Both the position numbers and the translations under genes were made by a program. The notes beneath the pieces were generated by a model, which worked only from the letters and a program-made list of their open reading frames with translations, was not told the DNA's origin and did not search any database. A stretch of 64,000 bases of DNA from Cylindrobasidium torrendii FP15055 ss-10 (lineage: Eukaryota; Basidiomycota; Agaricomycetes; Agaricales; Physalacriaceae), in NCBI GenBank assembly GCA_000934385.1, contig KN880563.1:1-64000 (forward strand), read 5' to 3'. Of this stretch, positions 35,340 through 45,320 are shown in pieces (the first letter of the stretch is position 1; each line of letters opens with the position of its first letter).

Positions 35340-36827
35340 ATGCCATCGGCGAGCACGCCGTCCCCGCCCAGCGACATGTCCGTCATTCTTGTCACCGGCT
35401 CGTACGACCATGAGATACGCTTCTGGGAGGCTTGGTCGGGTATTTGCTCGCGCACTATCGCACGTACAGGCGAATCTGGTGTGCGTACATTGTCACTTTC
35501 CTGTAACTGGGGCTCAGATACCTCGATAGCAAGTGAATCGGCTAGCAATATCACCAGAGTACGCTCTTTGAATTGGATCAGTCTTGAATTCGTTCTCAAT
35601 TGGCGCAGTAAACGCTATCTGGCTGCAGCTATCCACAAGCGAGTGAATGTCTATGAGATTGGGACAAATATCAACGAGCCTGTGGGTATTCCTTCATATT
35701 ATCACGGAACCCTCCCTCTCTGATTGAAGCTGTAGTACGTCGCATTTGATGGCCACAGCAAGAATGTCACCGCCGTCCAATTCCATAGCGAAGGCAAATG
35801 GCTAGTCACTGGGAGTGAGGATGGGACTATCAAAATTTGGGACCTTCGGTGCGTTCTACCGCGACTACTCACGTCTCTGGGCTCATGACACCTACAAGGT
35901 ACCCACACTTGCATCGAACATACGAGAACGGTGCTCCCGGTCAGCAAAACAAAAGCTATACCCACATCCATTCTGATAATGCCCAGTCAACGATGTCGTG
36001 GTACACCCAAACCAAGGCGAGCTCATATCATGCGATCAAGCTGGCAGCATCAAGCAATGGGATCTCTCAGAGAACACTTGTTCCCATGAACTGGTGCGCC
36101 AATCATTGACCTACATACTAATACTAGTTAACATTGTCCACGACAGACGCCAGCGGGAGATATACCGATGCGCTCAGTAACGCTAGGTATAGATGGTTCT
36201 TGCTTGGTGGCCGGAAATAACAAGGTATGTGCTCCATCACGTCCAGCATTGGGCGTACGCTCATTCAGCTCTGCAGGGACAATGTTACGTCTGGAAATTA
36301 TACGAAGAGAGTACGGGGCTGCCGCGATTCCAGGCAGTGACGACGTTCATCGCACACAACAAATACTTGACGCGCTGTCTGCTGAGTCCTGACATGAAGT
36401 AGGTGTCCTTCGGTTGGACGTCCATTCGAGCTTCCGAAGCTCACATTCACATTTTCAAAGGTCACTGGTGACTTGCTCTGCTGATTTAACAGTCAAGATA
36501 TGGGCAATCAACCAGAACTTTGAATTCAAGCAGGACAAGGTCCTGACGGGCCATCAGCGATGGGTATGGGATTGCGCCTTCAGTGCCGATTCAGCGTACC
36601 TCGTTACTGGTAAGGTCTCTACATCTTGAGCATATTGGAGGACTAACTGTTTGCTGTGTAGCCTCATCCGACCATTCTGCACGCCTCTGGGAAATGGCGT
36701 CGGGAGAGACTGTACGACAGTACAACGGTCATCATAAGGGTGCGCTCACCTGGTTGTAATGTGGGTTGCATTGATTGACTTATTCGCAGCCTGTGTATGT
36801 GTTGCGTTGCATGATGGGGCAAGCTGA
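35340..36827 (+). CDS. LST8: TOR complex subunit LST8 (WD40)
   Basis: Exons 35340-35480, 35530-35558, 35609-35681, 35736-35848, 35899-35939, 35987-36093, 36147-36224, 36277-36398, 36461-36609, 36662-36739, 36790-36827; 322 aa. LST8 binds the TOR kinase domain in TORC1 and TORC2. Seven WD40 blades are visible, from [20 protein letters not shown] through [37 protein letters not shown] and the last blade, [17 protein letters not shown] start at 35376 (MSVILVTG) would match most orthologues and drop the first 12 residues. Eleven exons in 1.5 kb. Confidence 0.95.
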
Positions 36828-38738
36828 AGGATATGTGAAGGGCTCGTGATGGTCAAGCTGGGCTACGGTAATATGTTTATACATTTGTACCATACGAACC
36901 AGTACTTATTCCGTTGAGTGCACTCGTTTGTTGAGCGCACGGAATTTGTATTATGGATTTGGCAACGACTGTAAGTCGTAACCGAGACTATGACTTACTC
37001 TACTGCTCAACTCATTGTCATTGAATACGGTAAGCCTAATGATAGGACACTAAGCGATATTTGCATCTCCAGTCTTCATTGCGATGTGCCAAAACCTGAC
37101 CAGAACTGAGTATAACGCGTCTCAAGATAAACTGGAACTTACGGCGGGTATCCCTATGCATGATATTCTCTGGATGAAGACTGCAGTTGCATCTCATGGG
37201 CCCATGCTCATTGCTCACATGCACACATTGGACTTTGATCTGATCTCTGATGCTGACCTAATACTGATCGGGCAGTTCCAACTTCCTCACTTCTCTCCGT
37301 GGCTTCGTCTTTGCTTCACTACGCTGCCTGGACCTCGAAGCTGTTGGCGCGAATACCCAGAAGGACGACAGTGCAACTGAAGCTGCTCAGTTGTCCAACT
37401 TCCTAATAATGTCACGGTCTTCCGCCAGTACTAGCAATGAAATGAGAAGCCATCCAGAACGCTCGAAACTTGGCTTACGATTCGTGGACAATGTCGGGTA
37501 GCCAGCGCCCCGATATTATGAGCTCCTCCAGACTGGACAGATTACCGGGCAGCTTCTCATTATCTGGGATTGGCCTATCGTGGCTTCTCAAATGTTGCTG
37601 CTTTACCAGGCGCCACATTCCTTCGCGATACTGCCCGGTGCTACACCGCCCGGGAGAGTGCCATACGGGATATCCGAACGTTGGATAACCAACAGTGTCT
37701 AGCAAGTGTACACCATTATCGAAAGAGGACTGATTAATCATTAAATGGCTCACATCCAGGTCGGGGATATAATCTCTCCGACACGCGTTCAAATTGACTG
37801 CTAGACATACGCCTGCCCCAGCGGGTGTGTCTCGTATAACGGTTGGGACAACATGTTGTGCAACTGTAAAAACGGACATGGCTGCCTGGTGAACACGCTT
37901 TCTGGTGTTGCAGAGCTCGTCGGGACCATCCGGGCACCACTGTCCGAAACCGCAATGATTCTGAATGGCGGAATGGTGTTGGATTTCCATCACTGGATCA
38001 AGCTTCTCTTACACGTATTTGACCAGGGTCACCAGCGCTAAATCCTGGCTAAAATCACCAGTCTAATGTCGGTGTCGGGAGCCCAAGCGACGAGCGACAC
38101 AGCACGTCTGGGGAGGGTAGGAGGAGCGGGAAACCTTGGGGGAAAATCCGCATGGATTCAAGGCGACCGACAAGAGCGAACCAATGAGCGTCGAGCATGA
38201 GGCTATCAACATTCCTCGTCCTCGTCGCGGATCTGGTGTTCTCCCGTGATGGATATAAGCTGCTGTAAAGCCGAGTAGATATCATCCAGTTCCTTGTAAC
38301 CACCGACTACAGCCTTTGTTCTGATAACGAAGAAAGAATTGACCAACGTCGACAGAGGAAGGCGGGATAGACCGGCAGGTGCAGACGTTGCGTGAAAAAA
38401 CTAGTGGACTGTAAAATGGACCTACACGAGCTCCTTTTACCGATCCAATGTAAATCAGTGAACTTGAACCGGCTGCATTTTTTTTGATGCGCCAATTTCC
38501 ACTCCGCCAGCTTAAAATGCAGGTTTGTCTCGAAAAATATCGGCAGACAAAGGATGTTGTTGCAAGTACAAGCCCTCCGTGGTGCGACATGCTCAGAATT
38601 GGAAATGGTTGCGGGCCCGGAATAAGAGAAGAAGGTTCCTGAATTGAATTGGACATCTGACTTTTGAGACTCGCTAAACTCTCTGCTTCCTACCACGACC
38701 ATCTCTGTCGCTGGCAGTCTCTGGCTACGTCGTCGACG
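36828..38738. other. Gene-poor region with possible small relics
   Basis: About 1.9 kb. A 172-codon minus-strand frame at 37475-37993 has no recognisable family and no exon partner. Near 38475-38530 on the minus strand one frame reads like the end of a MYND zinc finger (see findings). Otherwise the stretch holds the LST8 3' region and the promoter of the gene at 38739. Confidence 0.45.
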
Positions 38739-40910
38739 ATGTTGCGGTCTCCGTCTGACTCTCACGACGACCACGTCCGTATGCTTCTGGACCAGCGCGC
38801 CACAAGGGCCGACCTGCACTCGCGCATGCCGTCTTTCTCAGAGTACTCGGACACGGACACTCCTTCGATGTACAGCAAGGCGTTCTTCTCGCCCCGCCCC
38901 AGCGAGGACACCGCCAGCTTTTCCTCCCCCACCACCTACAGGGACAGAAATAGGATGAACGAACTAGCGGTCAGCATGCTCGACCTTGAAGGGGACGATG
39001 ATGAGGCAGACCCACGTGCCTCCTTCCTCTCGAGCTCGACATACGCAGAGGACATTCTTGGCGACTACGCCATGTCCGACGACGAGCAGGCAGAGGAACC
39101 ATCGCCCATCCCGCGGATGAGCATGCTTGGGCCCAAGATGCGGTATCACTCCAAAGCTCCATGGGAGATGGACGAACGACCCCTTACGGAGGAGCCAGAG
39201 CAACATCCAGCCTCTGCGTACTCTAGGCCGGATTTTGGCGCTAGCTCGCTATCGCTCACCGATAGCCACCACTCGAGCAGCGGCAGCGAGTCGCGATCCA
39301 AACGTTCATTCGAATCGACCTATACACGCGCTAGTTCTGCGTGCGTTTTCCCTTTGGTTCTCGCAGTTGTCGTAGTCTAACTTCGCATTAGCGTGGTTTC
39401 CGCTGTACGCGCCCCGTTCGGAAGATCCCCCGCCCCGCCCACATCTCCTCTCCTTTTACCTACTAGGCGTCGGGCCCTCTCGCCCGAATCCATCGTATCC
39501 GACGATGAACCCACTTTAACTCGCATCCTACCCAACAGACACTCAGATGATTCCGTCGAGTCTGCTCATCCCTACGCCAACCCAAGCAACGCGTCGTTCA
39601 ACTATCCCTCGCAGATGTCGTCGTTTTCGTTCCCTCACAGCGAGTCTGCAATGACAGTCACCGATTCGCCGCACGGAAAAAGCATGAGGACCCAGACGGC
39701 CCCACTTCCTGTCACGCCGACAAGTCCAACCCGGTCGGTTTTCAAAGGCAAAGAGATATCGTCACCTCTGTCAATGCATCATGCCAGTTCATCGCACCCA
39801 ACCAATGTTGTTCCTGAGCCAAGTCCAACAAGTGTGCCCGGATGGATGGACAAAGGGACGACTTCACCAAACTTCAACCTCATCTCGCTGGAGGAGGCCC
39901 GCGCCCAGCGATCACGAACTTCCACGACGCAGGCGCCATCCTTCGAACCCGACCATTCTGGGTCCACCTCAAGTGGCACATCGCGCGCTCGAGCCAGGTC
40001 AATCAGTGCAGGTGCTCGGGCAAAACAGGCTATCTCTCACATTGTCAGCGGACAGCCGACACGACAAGAGGAACTCCCCAGTAGCACGCCTGCATCTCCA
40101 GGTCGTACTCTGAAAAACAAGCGGAGTGGATTTCTCCGTCTTTTCAATGGGCGGGAGGAAAAGACTCCGCCACCGCCGGTCCCGCCACTTGCAGACAGCT
40201 TTGCGCCGGTGGCAGCACCAAAACCTGTCAAGCCGTCTCCGAATCGTGTTCCTGTACCCAGCCTATCTCCATCGCCGCTGGGTAGCTCGGGTAGCTCTAT
40301 GAAGCGTTCACCGCCCCCTCCGTTGACACTGGATAAGACCTCTCCAGTTATACGCGGACCATCGACTGGCCTGAGCCCGAGCGACGTGCCTCGACCTTTC
40401 GCCACCAACGGGTCGCCGCAGAGTGCTCCTGCCAATGTGACTGAATTCCCGTCGTTGTCGCTCCGTCCAGTCTCGACAGCATTCAGTGCCCAATTTGGGG
40501 ACATTATCGCTGACTCGCACGATATTCTGTCGCCGACTACACCCAGCTCTGCTGCTAGTATCCAGACAGTTTCGCCGACGACGAGCTTTGGACCGTCGCA
40601 TTACATCGACGTGCCTTCCATTGTTACATCGTGCGACGACCAGTCTTCGGTGATTCGAGCTCTCCAAGATCAAATCAACACTGCTCGGAAATCCTGGCAG
40701 AGGAGTATTTGGGAATTGGAAGGACAGGTGCGGGACTTGAAAAGCGAGGTCGAGACCTTGAGGACGAAGGATAGTGGCGAGTATTGTGCTGCTTGTGGAC
40801 GTGGACACAAGGAGGAAGGCTCTGGTCACGACGCACCGAAGAGCGTTGTCAACAGGCCTCGAGCGAGGACGGGAACAGGCCAAAGTCGATTTGGGAACAG
40901 CGCCGCATGA
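38739..40910 (+). CDS. Ser/Pro-rich protein with short coiled coil and Cys-containing tail
   Basis: Exons 38739-39340 and 39392-40910; 706 aa. It is hydrophilic, with long Ser/Pro/Thr-rich, probably disordered stretches (PPPPVPPLADSF, SPSPLGSSGSS) and acidic patches in the first 200 residues. Residues ~625-665 form a heptad-rich helix (ALQDQINTARKSW, LEGQVRDLKSEVETLRTK), followed by a CAACGRGH motif and a basic end. I do not recognise a named family. The pattern suits a phosphorylated scaffold or cytoskeletal regulator, which is inference only. Confidence 0.85.
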
Positions 40911-41487
40911 TTCTTTGACTCTGTGGAGTGCGTTCCGTAATGACCAAGGCTCACTAGCCGTCTTTCTTGCTTTGCTCTACCGCATCACTGTCGGACAACC
41001 CACATTCATTCCTATTTATTCTTTATGTTCGTATATAGTTGAGTTTGGCACATTGGGACCCTGTAACCTTAATTTGGCTCTTGTTGTACACTGCCTTCCT
41101 CCCACCATCCCCCCCATCGTTTGTCTATCTTGGCAGTATACCCACCCACACTCATTTACTACACATTATGTAGTAGTTTAACGACTACCGTACCCAGTTT
41201 CCGTTGGACACCCTCATGACCTCCTCTCCCTCATGTCGCTACCTTTGCTAACCTGTTCAGCTCACACATTCGTTTTGTGCGCCTATAGCGTAGATCTCTT
41301 TTTCCTTATTTCAAGTTGTTTTTTCAATTCTACATAGCGCTCCTTTTTGCGCGGACGTACTAGATGGAAACATAATGGAAATCGGGCGTTTTTCTCTTGG
41401 ATTTGTTGGAGTGTTTGCTTGGTTTTTTTTATTGGTGTCTATAGTTCTTCTTGGTGGCGTCTACAGTTCTCCTTGGAGTGAAGGTGA
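40911..41487. other. 3' flank, no gene recognised
   Basis: T-rich and CT-rich sequence after the Ser/Pro-rich gene with no supported coding frame. It ends where the duplicated segment begins. Confidence 0.55.
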
Positions 41488-41759
41488 ACAATGGCAAACT
41501 TGCGGCAGACCCTACTAATTGCTAATTCCCCCCGGGGTCGTGTCTGTGGGCCCGTCGCGAGGTATACTCGATCAACGGATCAGCGGAGCAATTGCACTTC
41601 CGAAATCGGCAGCTTTAGCCTTTCTCCATCATCATGGCCGCAGCTTTCGCAAAGCGTCTTCGGAGCTCTCAGAAACTCGTTGAGACGACAAGTCCGTTTA
41701 AACCGTCTGTTACACTCCAGGATATAAGGGAGCCCGACATCAACACTGCTGCAGCGTAG
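41488..41759 (+). pseudogene. Truncated copy of the 5' end of the NTH1 paralogue
   Basis: The sequence from ~41488 to ~41717 matches ~43676-43886, the upstream region and first codons of the intact paralogue. An ATG at 41634 opens with MAAAFAKRLRSSQKLVETTS, identical to the paralogue at 43802 for 22 residues. Similarity stops after 28 codons and the frame closes at 41757-41759. No glycosylase domain follows. Of eight differences in the shared 28 codons, seven are synonymous. This is best read as a gene remnant; a short expressed peptide cannot be excluded. Confidence 0.75.
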
Positions 41760-41859
41760 AATCCATGTTACTGACAGTTAGAATGCTCGATACAACATTG
41801 GCAACTAGCAAATGTTCATACTGAATCATTCACATATCATTATCAACGCTATCGAGCTT

Positions 41860-42333
41860 TCAAGCAGCCGAGATGGTGAAAGTGACTATCCAAAGTGAGC
41901 CTATGATTTATCCAGAAATCTCTGACGACTCACCGCCAACCATGGGATTGTCGTGGGGATTGATGAAGTTGCTAACGTACAGATGAAGCCTGTTGTCCGA
42001 AGACTCAATCGTCGCGGTGTTGATCTCAGAGACACCGCACTTGACGTGGATCCACGCCACGAACTCTCGCCCGTTCAGCATTCCGTGGACGTTGACCTTT
42101 CCGTCTGTGCCAACGAAGCCTGGAATGCGATCTGGATCAGAAGAACAACTTGACATGACGCTTATTCACGCACCAATCTTATCCTTGAGCTGGAAGTCTT
42201 TGGTCTTGCTGTTGCTACGAACGATGTGGGTAGGTTTCCTAAGCCAGTAGCCACAGCTTGGGTCGGGGAAGGTGAGATTCACGTCGCTATCGAGGAGATT
42301 CGAGATGTTAAACGTGGAGGAGTAGTCGCCCAT
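41860..42333 (-). CDS. Small orphan protein, probably beta-rich
   Basis: Exons 42333-42174, 42119-41934, 41885-41860; 123 aa. Both introns are 48-54 nt with good GT and AG ends, which supports the model. The chain alternates hydrophobic and polar residues (STFNISNLLDSDVNLTF, VNVHGMLNGREFVAWIHV, NRLHLYVSNFINP) and ends in VTFTISAA, suggesting a single beta-sandwich domain. There is no signal peptide and there are only two Cys. I do not recognise the family. Direct tandem repeats of ~108-123 bp lie just upstream. Confidence 0.55.
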
Positions 42334-42403
42334 GTTAGCTCTGTGATGATCCAGAACTGAGGAAATGTCTCCAGCTTTTGAGGGAACGTCGACAGAGGTG
42401 ATT

Positions 42404-42780
42404 CCCAACAGGTATTCTAGTTTCGCCGGTGGTGGTCGGGGTCAAGCATTGAGCTGCCATTGAGAGAACTTGCACGGAGTTGGTTACTGGAATCCATGAA
42501 CAATACAAAGTCCCAACAGGTATGTAGCTTCGCCGGTGGTGGTCGGGGTCAAACATTGAGATAAGCTGACAAGACATCCACGAAGGTGGTCATTGGAATA
42601 CGGCGTTGATCTCATGAACAATACAAAGTCCCAACGTTGAGCAGGGATCTAGCTTCGCCGGTGGTGGTTGGGGTGAGATAGTCACAAGCTGAGAGAACTT
42701 GCACGAAGGTGGTCACTGAAATAGGGCACTGATCTCATGAACAACACAAAGTCCTAAGTAACAGGGATCTAGTTTCCGCA
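42404..42780. repeat. Imperfect direct tandem repeat, three units plus a partial
   Basis: Units at 42404-42511, 42512-42629 and 42630-42752, with a partial fourth from 42753. Each unit begins CCCAAC (CCTAAG in the last), carries CGCCGGTGGTGGT early, and ends near CATGAACAAYACAAAGT. The middle varies more and includes GAGAACTTGCACG. They lie upstream of the small orphan gene, that is in its presumed promoter or leader. Confidence 0.8.
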
Positions 42781-42974
42781 TCGAGGACGCTGCAGCGATA
42801 TCAATACCGGGACGTCTAGACTCCTAATGACGCGTTGAAGGTCCCTACTTATATCCTGTCAGTTTCCCGACTCAGTCTCACTGCAACTTCCGATTCAGCA
42901 GCAGTGTACGAGTACGTATCTCCTCTTTTAATCATCGAGCTCGACGTGCTCACATTTGCATGTGAAGGCCCAAG

Positions 42975-43484
42975 ATGACAGTCACATTCAAGCGATTTGT
43001 GGAAGTGCTGCAGCACGTCAGTGGTGGACGTCGACTTTTCCGCTCGTCAGCACCTGGATACGACGATGTGAACGAGGATGCTCCGCAAAATCTCACCGCC
43101 GACGACATCGAAGTCCTCACCTCGCGCGGAATCACGCGCATCGTCAGCCTCAACGAACAAGGGTACACTCCGGCAGCGTTGGAGCGACTCAAAAATGCAG
43201 GCATCGCATACCTCCACTTGCCCGTCGTTGACTTTACCGCACCTTCTATGGATCAGATCAAGCGTGCTGTCACGTTCTGGTCCAAGGCGCCAAAGACAAA
43301 CATGCTTGTGCATTGTGGCTATGGCCATGGACGGACGGGCACGATGATCACGGCGCTGCAACTGTGGATGACAAACGGTCATCTGGGTCTTGACTCGACG
43401 ATGACGGCTAATTATGTTGAGCGCGAGGTTCAGCGGGAGGTGCTGAGGCGCTATCAGGCAGAACTTATGAACATTGAGCTGTGA
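42975..43484 (+). CDS. Protein tyrosine/dual-specificity phosphatase-like
   Basis: A single exon of 169 aa, the only intronless gene here besides partial models. It has the Cys-based phosphatase signature HCGYGHGRTG, with nucleophile Cys114 and Arg120, and an earlier DDIEVLTSRGITRIVSLNEQ strand. The compact size and sequence resemble atypical dual-specificity or 'swiss army knife' phosphatases. The general acid is probably Asp in VVDFTAPS (about residue 88). The lack of introns in an intron-dense genome is unusual and may reflect acquisition or retroposition; this is inference. Substrate unknown. Confidence 0.88.
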   Translation: MTVTFKRFVEVLQHVSGGRRLFRSSAPGYDDVNEDAPQNLTADDIEVLTSRGITRIVSLNEQGYTPAALERLKNAGIAYLHLPVVDFTAPSMDQIKRAVTFWSKAPKTNMLVHCGYGHGRTGTMITALQLWMTNGHLGLDSTMTANYVEREVQREVLRRYQAELMNIEL

Positions 43485-43801
43485 TTGAGCTGTACAGAGA
43501 GCGTATGATTAGCCATTCCCAACAACTCCGAGCCCAGTAATGAATAGACAACAACTCGAAAGTCTTTCCGAATGTACTTGAAATTTGCAACTCGTAATAT
43601 CCTTCTCTCTACGGTTCTCCGTGTATTGTGCTTTAGTATAAGGTGGATTGAACTCCAGCAGACCTGCGGGTATGGGCCATGGCAAGTAACTTACTAATTC
43701 CCCCGTGTCTGTGGGTCCATCGCGGGGTACTCGATCAACGGATCAGCGGATCAATTTCACCTCCGAAACCGGCCTCTTTAGCCTTTCTGTTAACCATCAT
43801 C
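43485..43801. other. Promoter side of the NTH1 paralogue, duplicated segment
   Basis: The right part, from ~43676, is the segment duplicated at 41488-41633, including the stretch CTCGATCAACGGATCAGCGG. No gene was seen in the left part. Confidence 0.6.
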
Positions 43802-45115
43802 ATGGCCGCAGCTTTCGCAAAACGACTACGAAGCTCTCAGAAACTCGTCGAGACGACGAGTCCGTTCAACCCGTCTGTTACACTCGTTACTGCGAAAAAG
43901 GAGGAAGAGATTGAAGAAAAGGCTTTACTTGAACGACCCCAGAAACGATTGCGAACTGCGAGTGACGAGCCTACTGTAGCACATCGTAATGTCAAGAAGG
44001 CGCGGACGGCTGGTGCAGAAGTCGATGAAGCGGCAGACTCTGGTCCCATGAAGAAAGTCAAGGTGAAGAGAGATGCTTCTGCGCCCAAGAGGAAGAAGAC
44101 GGTTAAATCTGCGCTTTCTGTGGCACATCCCGAGCCAGAGAACTGGAGGCGGGTGTATGCTTTGATTCAACAGCACAGGGAGGAGGAGGTCGCGCCGGTA
44201 GACACCATGGGGTGTGATTCGGCAGGACGGTTTGAGTCGGATGCTAGGGTGCGTCTGAGCCTACTGCCTGGAAATGCCAATCTCATTAGCGTTTTGTAGA
44301 GCCAGAGACTTTCGATATTGTTTTCACTCATTCTGTCTGCGCAGACAAAGGACGAGTACACTGATGCTGCTATGAAGAATTTGAGAGCGGCCGTGGGTGG
44401 GTGCATCACGGTCGACGCGCTCTTGAATACTAGCAGTAAGGACATTCAGAGTGCTGTTCGGCCTGCGGGGATGGCTGAGAAGAAGACAAAGTCGGTTGCT
44501 CGATACCTGTGGTACCCTACGCGCTGATGGGAGCACAGATACCTTCTTGAAACAGCCAAGCTGTTGAAAGAGCATTTCGACTCTGATGTTCCTCGTACGG
44601 TAGAAGGACTCATGTCGCTGTCAGGCGTTGGGCCTAAAATCACATTTTTGGCGCTGCAGGTGGCCTGGAATCAGTTCGTTGCATTCTCTGGACTAGGAGG
44701 GACCACTGACATGAGCCTACTAGAAATGATGGGATTGGCGTTGACGTTCATGTCCATCGGCTCTCGAATGTGCTGGGATGGAACAGTCCCGAAGCTGCTG
44801 ACGAGGAACGCACCAGAATAAATTTGGAGTCCTGGCTGCCAAAAGAGTACTGGAAGGAAGTCAACCATTTGCTCGTTGGCTTTGGCCAGGTTCGTGCGCT
44901 CTACTCACGCATACAAGTTTGCTGTTGCTTATGCCCCGGCGCAGACAATATGTAGCAAGAAGACACCCAAGTGCGGTCAATGTAGAGTCAATGCTGCAGG
45001 GCTATGTCCCAGTGCGCGCGAGGAGTCGCAGTCGCGATTGAGCAAAGAGGAAGTTGCAGCGCTAGAGATAAAGTTGGAGGATTCCGAAGCCTTATATAAG
45101 ATAGAGCCTGTTTGA
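43802..45115 (+). CDS. Second endonuclease III paralogue
   Basis: Exons 43802-44248, 44300-44490, 44539-44673, 44724-44889, 44945-45115; 369 aa. It is a complete HhH-GPD glycosylase: SAQTKDEYTDAAMKNLR, hairpin LSGVGPKITF with Lys246, VDVHVHR with Asp265, and the four Fe-S cysteines (CSKKTPKC, CGQC, GLC). Three introns sit at the same positions and phases as in NTH1 (33890-35226). A fourth, before YLLETAKLL, is extra. The Thr after the catalytic Asp is Val266 here. The N-terminal ~100 residues share only composition with NTH1. The gene appears functional but diverged. Confidence 0.9.
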
Positions 45116-45320
45116 CTTCATCTGTTACTACTCTCGTATAGTTATTGCTACAATAAATAATTTAATGTTATATAACTTCCAAGCACTCGCGTTTGTGGGT
45201 TCAAGTCACGCGTCACAGTCGCGATCGAACTTGTACTGGACGACCATGTTCCCTGCGAGCCCAGCTTAGTGTCGCAGACTATTTTCTCACTCTTTGCGTT
45301 GTATCAAAACTCGTTTTATT

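Noticed and set aside
37475..37993. A 172-codon minus-strand open frame
   Set aside because: No family, no start context and no exon partner were recognised. It may be chance; noted only in the region entry.
43802..45115. The second endonuclease III read as a pseudogene
   Set aside because: The apparent frame breaks vanish once four normal GT-AG introns are removed; all catalytic residues are present.
45195..45215. GGTTCAAGTCA resembling a tRNA B box
   Set aside because: No matching A box, acceptor stem or anticodon arm could be found within 100 bp upstream.
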